From: Streptomyces pluripotens
GTDB lineage: Bacteria > Actinomycetota > Actinomycetes > Streptomycetales > Streptomycetaceae
Direction: 5' to 3'
Length of the DNA: 64,000 bases
Assembly: GCF_000802245.2 (NCBI RefSeq)
Contig: NZ_CP021080.1
Location: forward strand, 6,014,001 to 6,078,000
The translations under genes were made by a program, and so were the position numbers. Below the pieces are notes generated by a model that did no database searches, was not told where the DNA came from, and saw nothing but the letters and a program-made list of their open reading frames with translations. Shown piece after piece: positions 51,221 through 60,599 of this stretch (position 1 is the stretch's first letter; every line of letters begins with the position of its first letter).

Positions 51221-51243
51221 TGGACACAGTCCAGCTTTGTCCA
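51221..51243. promoter_or_regulatory. GGAC/GTCC inverted-repeat cluster upstream of the leader peptide
   Basis: TGGAC-ACA-GTCCA (51221-51233) is a perfect short palindrome, and TGGACA (51221) with TGTCCA (51238-51243) forms a second one. Their end lies about 24-46 bases upstream of the leader ATG on the minus strand, so in or beside its promoter. It may bind a sulfur regulator; none is encoded nearby. Confidence 0.4.
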
Positions 51244-51250
51244 TCATGCG

Positions 51251-51285
51251 GACACCCTTGTCCCGGAATCTGGGACAAGGGTGTC
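51251..51285. terminator. Perfect 14-bp inverted repeat between the GNAT gene and the sulfur leader
   Basis: GACACCCTTGTCCC, loop GGAATCT, GGGACAAGGGTGTC. It lies 62 bases after the GNAT stop and about 54 bases before the leader peptide, all on the minus strand. It most simply terminates the GNAT transcript. Its arms share GGACA/TGTCC with the cluster next to it, so it could equally be an operator for the sulfur promoter. No U-tract. Confidence 0.6.
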
Positions 51286-51347
51286 GTCGCTCACATGTGC
51301 TGCGGAAAGACTTGCCGGGCAGGCAGGGCGTGGGTAGGCGCGGCGGG

Positions 51348-51920
51348 TCAGGCCGTGTGCGCGCCGGGCCACGGTCCGGGCGTCGCCACATCCGGCTCCA
51401 GCGTCACCTCGGTGTCGAAGAGTGTGAACCCGCGCCGCTGGTAGTTGGCCATCGCGAATTCGCCGTCCAGGCTGCACGTGTGCAGCCACACCCGCTTGGT
51501 CGGGGTCCGGCCGGGCCACCGGTCGGCCAGGTCCCAGGCGCGGGCCGTGGCCTGGGACAGCAGGTGACCGCCGATGCGCCGGCCGCGGAAGGCGGCGGCC
51601 AGTCCGAAGTAGACGATTTCGACCACACCCTCGTCCTGCGGTTCCAACTCGGCGTAGCCCGCAGGGGTGCCCCGGTCGTAGGCCACCCACGTCTCCGCCC
51701 CGGGCCGGTCCAGATGCTCCTGCCACTGGGCGTATGTCCAGCCCAGCCGGTCGGTCCAGTGGATGTCACCGCCGACCGCGGTGTACAGGAAACGGCTGAA
51801 CTCGGGCGAGGGGACCTCGGCCCGGACGATCCGGACGTCGTCGTCGGGCGCGGCGGCGGGCAGGAGATCGGCCGGCGACGTCTGCTCTAGGGACCAGGTA
51901 GTGACAGGGACGCTGCTCAT
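51348..51920 (-). CDS. GNAT family N-acetyltransferase
   Basis: A 190-residue GNAT protein. The acetyl-CoA loop is FRGRRIGGHLLSQATARAWD (R/Q-x-x-G-x-G/A type), after VVEIVYFGLAA; the domain ends NYQRRGFTLFDTEV. The N-terminal 60 residues are divergent. Substrate unknown. No strong ribosome site before the ATG at 51920. It is upstream of, and on the same strand as, the sulfur cluster, but a strong hairpin and a probable promoter lie between. Confidence 0.85.
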   Translation of the reverse strand: MSSVPVTTWSLEQTSPADLLPAAAPDDDVRIVRAEVPSPEFSRFLYTAVGGDIHWTDRLGWTYAQWQEHLDRPGAETWVAYDRGTPAGYAELEPQDEGVVEIVYFGLAAAFRGRRIGGHLLSQATARAWDLADRWPGRTPTKRVWLHTCSLDGEFAMANYQRRGFTLFDTEVTLEPDVATPGPWPGAHTA

Positions 51921-51999
51921 GGGGTCAGGGAACCATTCCGCTGGCGAGTCTGTCGATCGACCGGCCCCCCGGGGGCCGGTTCTGTTGGGCCCGGTTGGG

Positions 52000-53331
52000 T
52001 TACCTCAGGGACCGGTCGAGCGCCGCCCGCGGCACCGAGAAGAGCATCCGGTCCGACAGCGACCACACCGCGCCCGTCCCCTGCCAATAGGAGAGGGAGC
52101 CGGCTGCCCGCGCCCAGCAGCGCTGCCAGGCCCCCGTGTCGCAGTGGGCGGCCTTCGCACCCTCGTCGTCCTGCCGCCACATGCTGCCGTGTCCGTTCCG
52201 TGTGTCGGTCAGGCGTCCCACATACCAAGACGAATGCTGTGCTCCCGGCCGCCGGTACGACAGTACGCCCCGGATTCCGGCCACGCGGGTCCGGTACGCC
52301 TCCACCGCGTCCGCTTGCCCCGCGGAGTCGGTGGCGAGCAGCCCGCCGCGCGCGGGGTCGGTGCTGAACGCGTACCGCCACAGCCGCGCGTGCCCGTCGC
52401 TGTCGGCGGCGGTCCACTCGGCGGCGACCAGACTGTCGGGGGTTGTGCCGCGGTCGAGGGAGAGGGCGCCGGGGCAGGGCGGTCCTGCCGGTCCGCAGCG
52501 GCCGGAGGGAAAGCGGTACGAGCCGATCGAGGGCAGTACGTACCGGTAGCCGTCGGCGGACCAGCCGCCGACCACCCGGCCGATCGCCGCGCCGTCGACC
52601 GTGGTGCGCTGGATGCGGTCGAGGTTGTAGACATAGAGCGCGTCGGAACTACCGGTCGTGGTGGTGACCAGCAGTTTGTTCCGGTACCACACCATGCCGG
52701 AGACGCCGGAGGCCAGAGCGCGGTAGTCCCTGCCATCCCGGACCGGCACCACCAGCAGTACCCAGCGGTACACGAGGTGATCGGGGTCGTCGGCGTTGGT
52801 GAAGGCGATCCGTGCCAGGCCCCGCTCGGCGGGGCGGCCGGTGCTGGTGCTGTGGGTCCAGCCGGTGAGCAGGACCCGGTGGGTGCCCCAGACTCCACCG
52901 TCGTCGGCATCACCCGAAGTGGTGACCGAGGTCGGCCGCCAGGCCGAGGCGGTGTCCGCCGGATCCCAGCAGTAGGCGCGGGTGGCGGCCGGGGCGACGG
53001 GCAGGGACGCGCGGTCGGTCGAGGGGCAGTCCGAACCCTCGCGCATGGCGTGGTCGGCGCTCGCCAGTACGGTGTCCACACCGACCGGGCGGCCCATCGC
53101 TGCGGAGAGCCGGTTCAGCGCGCGTGCGGGCACCAGATGTTCCTCAAGCCGGAGCCGGCCGGTGTCCGCCGGAGAGGTCAACGGTTGGAGCGCGCCGGGA
53201 TCCTCGGCGACCTTGGCCTGGGATGCGCTGATCAGAGTGGCGGCAGCAGTGAGCGCCAGCGCGGTCCCGGTCAGAACCGCGCGTAGAGCCGCACCCCGTC
53301 TGCGTCGGCGGTGTCTCCCACGATGCTTCAT
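52000..53331 (-). CDS. Secreted or membrane-tethered protein of unknown function
   Basis: A 443-residue protein with an Arg-rich head and signal peptide ([20 protein letters not shown], about residues 16-40). The large extracytoplasmic domain has several Cys pairs (DCPS, YCWD, RCGPAGPPC, HCDTGAWQRC). Repeated Tyr/Trp/Thr-rich beta segments such as VGGWSADGYRYVLPSIGSYR suggest a beta-rich fold, perhaps propeller-like, but I cannot name a family. The ATG follows GGGAGGAGAC, a very strong site. Monocistronic. Confidence 0.75.
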   Translation of the reverse strand: MKHRGRHRRRRRGAALRAVLTGTALALTAAATLISASQAKVAEDPGALQPLTSPADTGRLRLEEHLVPARALNRLSAAMGRPVGVDTVLASADHAMREGSDCPSTDRASLPVAPAATRAYCWDPADTASAWRPTSVTTSGDADDGGVWGTHRVLLTGWTHSTSTGRPAERGLARIAFTNADDPDHLVYRWVLLVVPVRDGRDYRALASGVSGMVWYRNKLLVTTTTGSSDALYVYNLDRIQRTTVDGAAIGRVVGGWSADGYRYVLPSIGSYRFPSGRCGPAGPPCPGALSLDRGTTPDSLVAAEWTAADSDGHARLWRYAFSTDPARGGLLATDSAGQADAVEAYRTRVAGIRGVLSYRRPGAQHSSWYVGRLTDTRNGHGSMWRQDDEGAKAAHCDTGAWQRCWARAAGSLSYWQGTGAVWSLSDRMLFSVPRAALDRSLR

Positions 53332-53490
53332 GTCTCCTCCCGTGGTGGGCCAACTGCGCCTTGTGGTCCCTATGTTGACGCCGGAGCAGGTGGGGAGGCC
53401 CGTAGGGGATGCTACGACAGTAACGGGCCGCGCAGGGCGAAGACCCGCACATACGCGGAAGGCGCACGAACACATACGCGACGCCGGACC

Positions 53491-54792
53491 TCATGGCGGC
53501 GGCGGCCGTTCCGCGGAGCCGTTCCGCCGCCGTGTCACCGTCGGCGCCGTCGAGTGGGGTAGCAGGTCACGAGGATCGTCGGGGAACAGTACCTCGACCT
53601 TCACGTCCTCGCAGAAGCGATAGGGGCGATGTCGCAGGAGTCCCCCGAGATACCGCCTGATCCTGGACAACTCGGCCCGCACGGTCACGGTTCTCGACGG
53701 ATCGCCGAACAGATCCTCGGCGAGGGCCGCCGCACCGCGCCCGGAACGGTGTTCCGCGAGCAGAAAGAGCAACTCTGCGTGCCGAGGGCTGAGTTCACGC
53801 GACCAGCAGCCCGCCGGAGCCTCCACCTCAAGCGCGCAGCGGTCTGACCGGGCGAGGTCCAGCACCAGTCGGGTCGCGGCCGCAGCTCCCCGGGCGTCGT
53901 CCGCCCGCAGCAGCCAGCCGTCGGCCAGCGGCTCCACCGCACACGAGCCGAGCGTGAACAGCCACCGGAGCCCCGGCGAGAGGGACTTGGGCAGCCTCAC
54001 CCGCCGCACGTACGGCATGCCGGTCACGGCCGCCGTCCAGCCGTCCCGGTCCACCACAAGCGCCCGCCCACTTAGTCGGGCCAGGACTGGCGCCGCCACC
54101 GCCCGGAGCCGTTCCAGCGAGGTCAGATGCAGCTCCCGCAGCCGAGCCTCGGCCAGCTTGGCCACCGAATCCACCCAGGTGAGCGTCGCCGGGTGCATCG
54201 TTTCCAGCGGGCCGCTGACATCCACCACACCGATCAGCCGGCCGTCCCGCGGATCGGTGATCGGAGCGCCCGAGCAGGTCCAGGACGTGTGCAAACGGAC
54301 GAAATGCTCACCGGCGAAGACCTGCACGGGCCGCCTCACCACGGCCGGCGTGCCCACCCCATTGGTCCCGACGACGTCTTCCCGCCAGTCCGCGCCGAGC
54401 TCGAAACCAAGACCATCCGCCTGGCGCAGTACCCGCGCAGATCCCTCCCGCCACAGCACACGCCCCTCGGCGTCGGCAACCACCATGATGTGCTGGGCGA
54501 CGTCCGCGACCGACAGCAGACCCTCGCGCAACACCGGCATCACGTGCCGGAGCGGTGATTCCTCGCGCCGGCGCCACACCTCGCCGGGGGACAGCAGATC
54601 CGACCTGAAGCCGCGTTCGGGATCGACTCCGCTGCGCAGCATTCGTTCCCAGGACTGCTCGATCACCGGCCGGGGAGTGACTCGTGCCCGTTGGCCGGCG
54701 AGCGTGGCCTCGCGTGTCTGGCTCAACACCCGCGCTGCCTGTGCGGCGTCCACGGTGGCCCAACGCTCGGCATTCATCGGCGAGTTCACCAC
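53491..54792 (-). CDS. GAF domain-containing transcriptional regulator
   Basis: A 433-residue protein. An AcoR-like N-terminus (VIEQSWERMLRSGVDPERGF) leads to a GAF sensor domain (about 70-230, with VGTNGVGTPAVVRRPVQVF and DPRDGRLIGVVDVSGPLE). A C-terminal winged-helix domain (about 345-410) reads LSPRHAELLFLLAEHRSGRG and TVRAELSRIRRYLGGLL. The AAA+ sigma-54 domain of true AcoR is absent, as is usual in Streptomyces. It should sense a small molecule and control transcription directly. I place the GTG start at 54792 after GGGAGG; an ATG at 54777 is an alternative. Confidence 0.82.
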   Translation of the reverse strand: MVNSPMNAERWATVDAAQAARVLSQTREATLAGQRARVTPRPVIEQSWERMLRSGVDPERGFRSDLLSPGEVWRRREESPLRHVMPVLREGLLSVADVAQHIMVVADAEGRVLWREGSARVLRQADGLGFELGADWREDVVGTNGVGTPAVVRRPVQVFAGEHFVRLHTSWTCSGAPITDPRDGRLIGVVDVSGPLETMHPATLTWVDSVAKLAEARLRELHLTSLERLRAVAAPVLARLSGRALVVDRDGWTAAVTGMPYVRRVRLPKSLSPGLRWLFTLGSCAVEPLADGWLLRADDARGAAAATRLVLDLARSDRCALEVEAPAGCWSRELSPRHAELLFLLAEHRSGRGAAALAEDLFGDPSRTVTVRAELSRIRRYLGGLLRHRPYRFCEDVKVEVLFPDDPRDLLPHSTAPTVTRRRNGSAERPPPP

Positions 54793-55204
54793 TGCCGTCC
54801 TCCCGGGAAGGCCATCAAACACATGTCAAGCCGTCCGGGCGGCGGATTCATCCCGCTCCGGCTGCGCCTTTCATACTGCCGCTCGGGGCAGGCCGGATGC
54901 ACACGGTCCGCGCAAGGACAGCAACAAGTTGCAACCCCCTGCAACCCTGGTGGGCCGTCGCAAGGTGGCCGAGTCTTGACCTCGACGCCGCCCAAGGCGG
55001 CGTCCGCGGCCTCCAACGGGCCCAGGAGGCGGGGGTGGTGCCGTGTCGGCGCAGTACCACCCCCGCCAGGCGTGGCGCCTCAACGGCAGTGGGCCGCGGT
55101 GCGCCGGCGCCCGCCCGTCTGCTCCGTTGCGACCCGACCGTGCCCGCACAGCGGATCCGCGAACCCCGCAACCCCGTGTCCCGGGCCGAACCGGACCGGC
55201 CTAC
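54793..55204. other. 412-base gap without a gene
   Basis: No gene seen. It lies between the minus-strand GAF regulator (its upstream side) and the end of the minus-strand AidB-like gene, so it holds the regulator's promoter. No hairpin or operator stands out. Confidence 0.4.
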
Positions 55205-56842
55205 TCAGGACACCGGTCGTGCCCGCTCCACCACCGACACCAGATCCAGGCCAGCCGGCAGGGTGCCGAAGGACGCGCCCCGGTCCCCGCCGAGCCGTGA
55301 GGCACAGAACGCGTCGGCGACCTCCGGCGGCGCATGGCGTACCAGCAAGGAGCCCTGCAGCACCAGCGCCAGCCGCTCCACCAGTCGCCGAGCCCGCCCC
55401 TCGATGCCGTCCAGATCGGCCAGTTCGGTGAACAGGTCCTTGACCGCCCGGTCGAGGCGATGATCGCAGCCGTGCGCCCGGCCGATCTCGGTGAGGCAGG
55501 CGTCCAGCGCGCCCGGTTCGCGCTGCAGCGCCCGGAGCACGTCCAGCGCCTGCACGTTCCCGGCACCCTCCCAGATCGAGTTCAGCGGCGACTCGCGTAC
55601 CAGCCGGGGCAGCCCGGACTCCTCGACGTACCCGTTGCCGCCCAGGCACTCGGCGGCCTCGACGGCCACCGGCGCACAGCGCTTGGTGATCCAGTACTTC
55701 GTAGCCGGTACCGCGAGCCGCAGGAAGGCGCGCTCCGACTCACTGCCGTCGTCGTACGCGGCGGCGAGCCGGAGCGAGAGCGCGGTCGCCGCCTCCGACT
55801 CCAGCGCGAGATCGGCGAGCACATTGCGCATCAGCGGCTTGTCGATCAGCTTCCCGCCGAAGGCCTCGCGGTAGGTGCAGTGGTGGATCGCCTGTGCCAC
55901 CGCCTGCCGCATCAGGCCCGCCGAGCCGAGGGCACAGTCCAGCCGGGTCGCGGCGACCATCCCGATGATCGTCCGGACTCCGAGCCCCTCCTCGCCCACC
56001 CGGCGCGCCCAGGTGCCGTCGAATTCGACCTCGGCGGAGGCGTTGGACCGGTTGCCCATCTTGTCCTTCAGCCGCTGGATGCGGAAGACGTTGCGGGTAC
56101 CGTCCGCCAGCACGCGCGGCACCAGGAAGCAGGTGAGCCCTTGAGGGGCCTGCGCGAGCACCAGGAAGGCGTCCGACATGGGTGCCGAGCAGAACCACTT
56201 GTGCCCGGTCAGCAGGTAGGTGCCGGCTTCGGCGAGGGGGCGCGCCTCAGTGGTGTTGGCACGCACGTCGCTGCCGCCCTGCTTCTCGGTCAGGCCCATC
56301 CCGAAGACCACCCCGGGCTTCTGGCCGGCGGGCCGCAGCCCCCGGTCGTAGACCGTGGAGGTCAGCCGCGGTTCCCATACGGCGGCGAGCTCGGGCTCGG
56401 CGCGCAGCGCGGGTACGGCCGCGTGGGTCATCGACAGCGGACAGCAGTTGCCCGCCTCGACCTGGGTCCAGAGCAGGAACCCGGCCGCCCGGCGCACATG
56501 CCCGGCCGGCCGAATCCAGGCGCCGGTCAGCCCCGCCGAGACGCCCTTCCCGAGGAGCCGGTGCCAGGCCGGGTGGAAGTCGACCTCGTCGATGCGGTGG
56601 CCGTACCGGTCGTGCGTGCGTAGTCGGGGGGGATGCTCGTTCGCCTGTACCCCCCACTCCTGTACCTGGGCCGAACCCGAGGTCCGGCCCAGTCCGGAGA
56701 GCTCCGTACGCACCTCGTCCAGCACGTCGGGAGCGGTGTACCGCTCGACGGCCTCCACGAGGGCCCGGTCGGCCGTGAACAGGTCGTATCCGACCAGCGG
56801 GGGCGGTTGGTTCGTCACGGTGTGGGTGGAGGTGCCTGCCAT
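55205..56842 (-). CDS. AidB-like acyl-CoA dehydrogenase
   Basis: A 545-residue flavoprotein of the acyl-CoA dehydrogenase superfamily, AidB subgroup by length. The FAD region has GMGLTEKQGGSDVRANTT; GHKWFCSAPMSDAFLVLAQA and YREAFGGKLIDKPLMRNVLA are typical. The C-terminal helical extension (RARRLVERLALVLQGSLLVR) matches AidB. E. coli AidB is induced by alkylation damage and also has weak isovaleryl-CoA dehydrogenase activity. Actual function here is unknown. Divergent from the YihY gene, 151 bases apart. Confidence 0.88.
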   Translation of the reverse strand: MAGTSTHTVTNQPPPLVGYDLFTADRALVEAVERYTAPDVLDEVRTELSGLGRTSGSAQVQEWGVQANEHPPRLRTHDRYGHRIDEVDFHPAWHRLLGKGVSAGLTGAWIRPAGHVRRAAGFLLWTQVEAGNCCPLSMTHAAVPALRAEPELAAVWEPRLTSTVYDRGLRPAGQKPGVVFGMGLTEKQGGSDVRANTTEARPLAEAGTYLLTGHKWFCSAPMSDAFLVLAQAPQGLTCFLVPRVLADGTRNVFRIQRLKDKMGNRSNASAEVEFDGTWARRVGEEGLGVRTIIGMVAATRLDCALGSAGLMRQAVAQAIHHCTYREAFGGKLIDKPLMRNVLADLALESEAATALSLRLAAAYDDGSESERAFLRLAVPATKYWITKRCAPVAVEAAECLGGNGYVEESGLPRLVRESPLNSIWEGAGNVQALDVLRALQREPGALDACLTEIGRAHGCDHRLDRAVKDLFTELADLDGIEGRARRLVERLALVLQGSLLVRHAPPEVADAFCASRLGGDRGASFGTLPAGLDLVSVVERARPVS

Positions 56843-56993
56843 GATGGCGAACCTACCCCGGACGGTGGCGGTGATGACCTCCAGAGCGGCACTGTCCGGC
56901 CGCGGGCGCGTCGGAAGGCCCGGCAGGTCCGGGGGACCCGGCCGGCGGCCCCGGAAGGTGAGGGCGGCCCGGTGCTGCGGATACCTTGGAGTC

Positions 56994-58154
56994 GTGCAGG
57001 CAGCAAGCGATACCCCCGAACGGCCCGCCGGCCGGCTCCACCGGGCCAGAGCCCTCTACCGGAACGTCTCCAAGCGCAGGACGGCCTGGCTGCTCCTCAA
57101 GGACACCATCAACTCCTGCATGGAGTACCGCATCCTGGGGCTGGCGGCCGAGGCGGCGTTCTTCACGCTGCTGTCCGTGCCGCCGCTGCTGTTGAGCCTG
57201 ATCGGCCTGCTCGGCTACGTCGATGCTTGGACGGGCGCCGATACCATCCACAGCCTGCAGAACAACCTCCTAGAGGCCTCGCGGACGGTGCTGTCCGACA
57301 AGGGGGTGACGGAGATCGCCCAGCCGATCCTGGACGATGTGACGAAGGGCGGCAGACCCGACGTCATCTCCATCGGCTTCCTGTTCGCCCTGTGGTCGGG
57401 CTCGCGCGCGGTGAACGTCTTCATCGACACGATCACCGTGATGTACGGCCTCGACGGCGTACGGGGTGTCGTCAAGACCCGCATCATGGCGTTCCTACTG
57501 TTCATCGTGGCGCTGCTGATCGGTTCGGTCGCGCTCCCCCTGATGGTGGCGGGGCCGGACGCCGTGGTGCGGATCGTGCCCTGGTCGGAGACGGTCGTCC
57601 AGGTTCTGTACTGGCCGGTCGTGATCGTCCTGTCCATCGTCTTCCTGACGACCCTCTACCACGTCTCGGTGCCGGTCCGCTCCCCGTGGATCGAGGACGT
57701 GCCGGGCGCCCTGGTGGCCCTCGCCATGTGGGTCCTCGGCAGCTTCCTGTTGCGCATCTACCTCACCCACACCATCGAGGGCGCCACCATCTACGGCTCA
57801 CTGGCCGCCGCCGTCGCCGTCCTGCTGTGGATCGGGGTGGCCGCCTTCGCCGTGCTCGTCGGCGCGGCGGTGAACGCGGCCATCGACCGGGTCTGGCCCG
57901 CCGCCTCCACGGCCGCCGCCCGTGAGGCCAACGAGCGGATGCGCGAGGCACAGGTCGTCGAGTACGTCGCCCGTGCTGCGGCCGCTCGTGAGGCAGACCC
58001 GGACGATCCCGACATGCCTTCGGAGTTCCCCGAACGCTGGTCCCGCTTCCTGCCCCCGGAGGACGTGACGGCCCGCCTGCGTACCCATGCGAGGAACCCG
58101 CACCACCCCCACAAGGCCAACAGCAACGGGGGCGCGGCACGCCCGGAGAAGTGA
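56994..58154 (+). CDS. YihY/BrkB family membrane protein
   Basis: A 386-residue protein with about six membrane segments between residues 35 and 300. The family core is ILGLAAEAAFFTLLSVPPLLLSL near the start, then SIGFLFALWSGSRAVNVFID, YHVSVPVRSPWIEDVPGALV and GSLAAAVAVLLWIGVAAFAV. A charged cytoplasmic C-terminal tail follows. Function of this family is unsettled (once annotated as RNase BN). The GTG at 56994 is placed after the weak GGAAGG/GGTG context; longer frames add non-conserved sequence. Confidence 0.88.
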   Translation: MQAASDTPERPAGRLHRARALYRNVSKRRTAWLLLKDTINSCMEYRILGLAAEAAFFTLLSVPPLLLSLIGLLGYVDAWTGADTIHSLQNNLLEASRTVLSDKGVTEIAQPILDDVTKGGRPDVISIGFLFALWSGSRAVNVFIDTITVMYGLDGVRGVVKTRIMAFLLFIVALLIGSVALPLMVAGPDAVVRIVPWSETVVQVLYWPVVIVLSIVFLTTLYHVSVPVRSPWIEDVPGALVALAMWVLGSFLLRIYLTHTIEGATIYGSLAAAVAVLLWIGVAAFAVLVGAAVNAAIDRVWPAASTAAAREANERMREAQVVEYVARAAAAREADPDDPDMPSEFPERWSRFLPPEDVTARLRTHARNPHHPHKANSNGGAARPEK

Positions 58155-58430
58155 TGCGGCAGCCGTGGTCGGGCGCGTGCCTGCAGGCCCGCAGGGGGAG
58201 GGGCCTGCGAACGGGCCGGAGGCGCGAGGGGGGCGCGGCCAGCGCCGGTCTTCGCCGCCGCCTGTGCGCACCGGCCTCACGCTCGGCACCCTCGGCGTCG
58301 TCCGGTGGGAGCGCAGCGGCAGTGCGGCCACTCGACCCGAAGGCACACGTGCGTCCCGCACGGGCGCTCGCCGGGCCACCGGCCCGGCTGGCGCCCACGC
58401 CAGCACGGGCGGCGACGTAGGCTGGCTGCC

Positions 58431-59120
58431 GTGTACACGGAGCGGGCGTCACGGTTGACCGGCGCGGTGGTGTGGACCAACACCCCGACTGGAGCCGGCG
58501 CCCGGCCCGTGTTGCCCGACGGCTGCATGGACCTGCTGTGGAGCGAGGGCCGGCTGCTCGTGGCAGGGCCCGACACCGGCCCTTGGGTTCCCGGGGCCCC
58601 GGCCCGTACCTGGGAGGGCATCCGCTTCTTCCCCGGCACCGCGCCCGCCCTGTTGGGGGTGCCCGCCGATGAACTGCGTGACCGCCGCGTCGAGCTGGCC
58701 GACCTGTGGCCCGCCGCCAGGGTCCGACGGCTGCGCGACGCGATCGCGGCGGCTCCCTGTGCGGCGACGGCACTGGAGGACCTCGCCCTGGACCGGGCCG
58801 CGCGGTCCGCGACCCCCGACCCCATGCTGCACCAGCTGGTGCAGCGCCTGGACGAGGGCCGCCCGGTGGCTACCACGGCCGATGAACTCGGAATCGGCGT
58901 ACGCCAGTTGCATCGGCGCTGCCGCAGTGCCTTCGGCTACGGCCCCAAGATGCTGGCACGCATCCTGCGGCTGCAACGGGCACTGGCTTTGGCCCGTTCC
59001 GGGACACCGTACGCCGAGACGGCGAACCGCGCCGGATACGCCGACCAGCCGCATCTGGCCCGTGAGGTGCTCCAGTTGGCGGGCCAACCGCTCGGTGAGC
59101 TACTCGCCGGTGGCGGGTAG
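58431..59120 (+). CDS. AraC-family regulator with DUF6597 sensor domain
   Basis: A 229-residue protein. The N-terminal DUF6597 domain has VLPDGCMDLLWSEGRLLVAG and RFFPGTAPALLGVPADEL. The C-terminal double-HTH (about 145-225) has VATTADELGIGVRQLHRRCR and GYGPKMLARILRLQRALALA. It is probably an activator responding to a small ligand. The GTG at 58431 has no strong ribosome site. Its stop overlaps the convergent VOC gene by 21 bases, and the pair is commonly seen together in Streptomyces. Confidence 0.88.
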   Translation: MYTERASRLTGAVVWTNTPTGAGARPVLPDGCMDLLWSEGRLLVAGPDTGPWVPGAPARTWEGIRFFPGTAPALLGVPADELRDRRVELADLWPAARVRRLRDAIAAAPCAATALEDLALDRAARSATPDPMLHQLVQRLDEGRPVATTADELGIGVRQLHRRCRSAFGYGPKMLARILRLQRALALARSGTPYAETANRAGYADQPHLAREVLQLAGQPLGELLAGGG

Positions 59121-59507
59121 CGGGGCGAACAGGTCGACGGCGTTGCCGTCCGGGTCGTGCACGGTGGCGTACCGCTGCCCCCAGAAGGCGTCCCAGGGCT
59201 CCAGTTCCCCCCGGTATCCCGCGCCCACCAGTTCCCCGTACAGCGCGTCGACCCCGGTCGGCGAGCCGCACCGGAAGGCGAGCGAGACGCGGCCGGTACC
59301 GGCGGGCGGCCGCCACCGGGAGTGGAAGGAGCGGACGGTCTCCTCGCTGTCCAGCGCGAGGACCAGCCCGCCGGGCAACTCGGCCTCGACATGCGGCTGT
59401 TCCTCGGCCCCCGTCGGGAAGACGAGTCCGAGGCGACGGTAGAAGGCGAGTGAGGTGGCGAGGTCCGAGGCCACCACGCCGATCACGGCGAATCGTGGAG
59501 CAGTCAT
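59100..59507 (-). CDS. VOC (glyoxalase/bleomycin resistance) superfamily protein
   Basis: A 135-residue VOC protein with two beta-alpha-beta-beta-beta modules. The start is MTAPRFAVIGVVASDLATSL, with later SLAFRCGSPTGVDALYGELV and the terminal ATVHDPDGNAVDLFAPLP motif. VOC proteins bind a metal and act on thiol adducts, or bind antibiotics; the function here is unknown. Its 3' end overlaps the AraC-type gene by 21 bases in convergent orientation. Confidence 0.88.
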   Translation of the reverse strand: MTAPRFAVIGVVASDLATSLAFYRRLGLVFPTGAEEQPHVEAELPGGLVLALDSEETVRSFHSRWRPPAGTGRVSLAFRCGSPTGVDALYGELVGAGYRGELEPWDAFWGQRYATVHDPDGNAVDLFAPLPATGE

Positions 59508-59531
59508 GCGGCCACGGTAGGCAGGGGTTGG

Positions 59532-60377
59532 TCAGTCGGTCTTGAAGGAATCGGACACCACCTCCTGGCGCGGGGGTGGCACCGGGCGTCCGGGGCAGGT
59601 GCCCGGCCGTACGGGGGTGAGGTGTTCGACGAGCACGAACGTCACGCTGATCAGCAGGGACCAGGCGCCGAACTTGGTCAGCGGCACTGGCTGCCAGCCG
59701 TCGAGCTGCTGCGGGTAACTCCAGGCGCCCGCATAGGTGGCGGCGTTCTCGGCGACCCAGAGGAAGAACCCGATCAAGGCGAAGGAGACCGCCAGCGGCA
59801 TGCCGTAGCGGTGGCCGCCGACGGTGAAACCCACCCGGGACCCGAAGGTCGCGGCGATCATCGCCACCGCCAACGGCCAGCGCATATCGGGAATCCAGTG
59901 GTGAGTGAGGAAATTGACGTAGATAGCGGTGGCCACGAGGGTCGTGATGGTGGCCCGGTATCTGGTGTAGCGCAGTCGCAGCAGCCGTCTGGCCCGGCAC
60001 ACATAGCTGGCGACCGCCGCGTACATGAAACCCCCGTACAACGGCACCCCCGCGATCTTGGTGAGTGCGTGCTCCGGGTAACTCCACGACCCGAGATGTA
60101 CCTTGACCAGCTCGAACAGCAGCCCCACCACGTGGCACACGGCGATCACGACGGTGTCGTGCCGGGACTCCCAGCCCACCTTCCGGGCGAGGAGGGTGAG
60201 CAGTACGCCGTAGACCAACACCAGGTCGTAGCGTGCCACCGGCAGGCGTGGCAGCAGCCCGGAGACCGCGACGCCCGCGAGGAGCGCCACGGCGAAGGCA
60301 CAGCAGCGGGCCTGAACCACCCCGAACCGCACCCACTGCAGCGTGGCGTGGCCCAGCCCCTTCATCGTGCGGCGCAT
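59532..60377 (-). CDS. DUF817 membrane protein
   Basis: A 281-residue membrane protein with about eight hydrophobic segments. Conserved DUF817 residues include ELVKVHLGSWSYPEHALTKI, GVPLYGGFMYAAVASYVCRA and WVAENAATYAGAWSYPQQLD. Function unknown. A strong AAGGAGG site precedes the ATG. A perfect palindrome (60425-60438) lies 48 bases upstream. The gene lies 24 bases before the VOC gene on the same strand, so they may be co-transcribed. Confidence 0.88.
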   Translation of the reverse strand: MRRTMKGLGHATLQWVRFGVVQARCCAFAVALLAGVAVSGLLPRLPVARYDLVLVYGVLLTLLARKVGWESRHDTVVIAVCHVVGLLFELVKVHLGSWSYPEHALTKIAGVPLYGGFMYAAVASYVCRARRLLRLRYTRYRATITTLVATAIYVNFLTHHWIPDMRWPLAVAMIAATFGSRVGFTVGGHRYGMPLAVSFALIGFFLWVAENAATYAGAWSYPQQLDGWQPVPLTKFGAWSLLISVTFVLVEHLTPVRPGTCPGRPVPPPRQEVVSDSFKTD

Positions 60378-60424
60378 ACCCCCTCCTTCGCGCCTCGGGG
60401 AGGGCCCGATCCTAGAGGGCTTAA

Positions 60425-60438
60425 TTGAACGTGTTCAA
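60425..60438. promoter_or_regulatory. TetR-type operator upstream of the DUF817 gene
   Basis: TTGAAC-GT-GTTCAA is a perfect palindrome, extended to AATTGAAC/GTTCAAAT with one mismatch. It lies 48-61 bases before the DUF817 start in an A+T-rich patch. TTGAAC-type palindromes are common TetR operators next to membrane-protein genes. No TetR gene adjoins it, so the regulator would act from elsewhere. Confidence 0.55.
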
Positions 60439-60599
60439 ATTCCCTCGCTGGCCAGGTCCCACTGCAGGAGGGTTCGGTGGGTGTGCGGTTTCCGGTGCAC
60501 GTCTGTGCGTGCGGTTCGTGTTCGCGGAGGCTCAGGGTGGTGGGAAGTGACGTTCCTGCGGTGAACCGGTTCCCCCGATGGGGTGAGTAAAGCTCGCAT

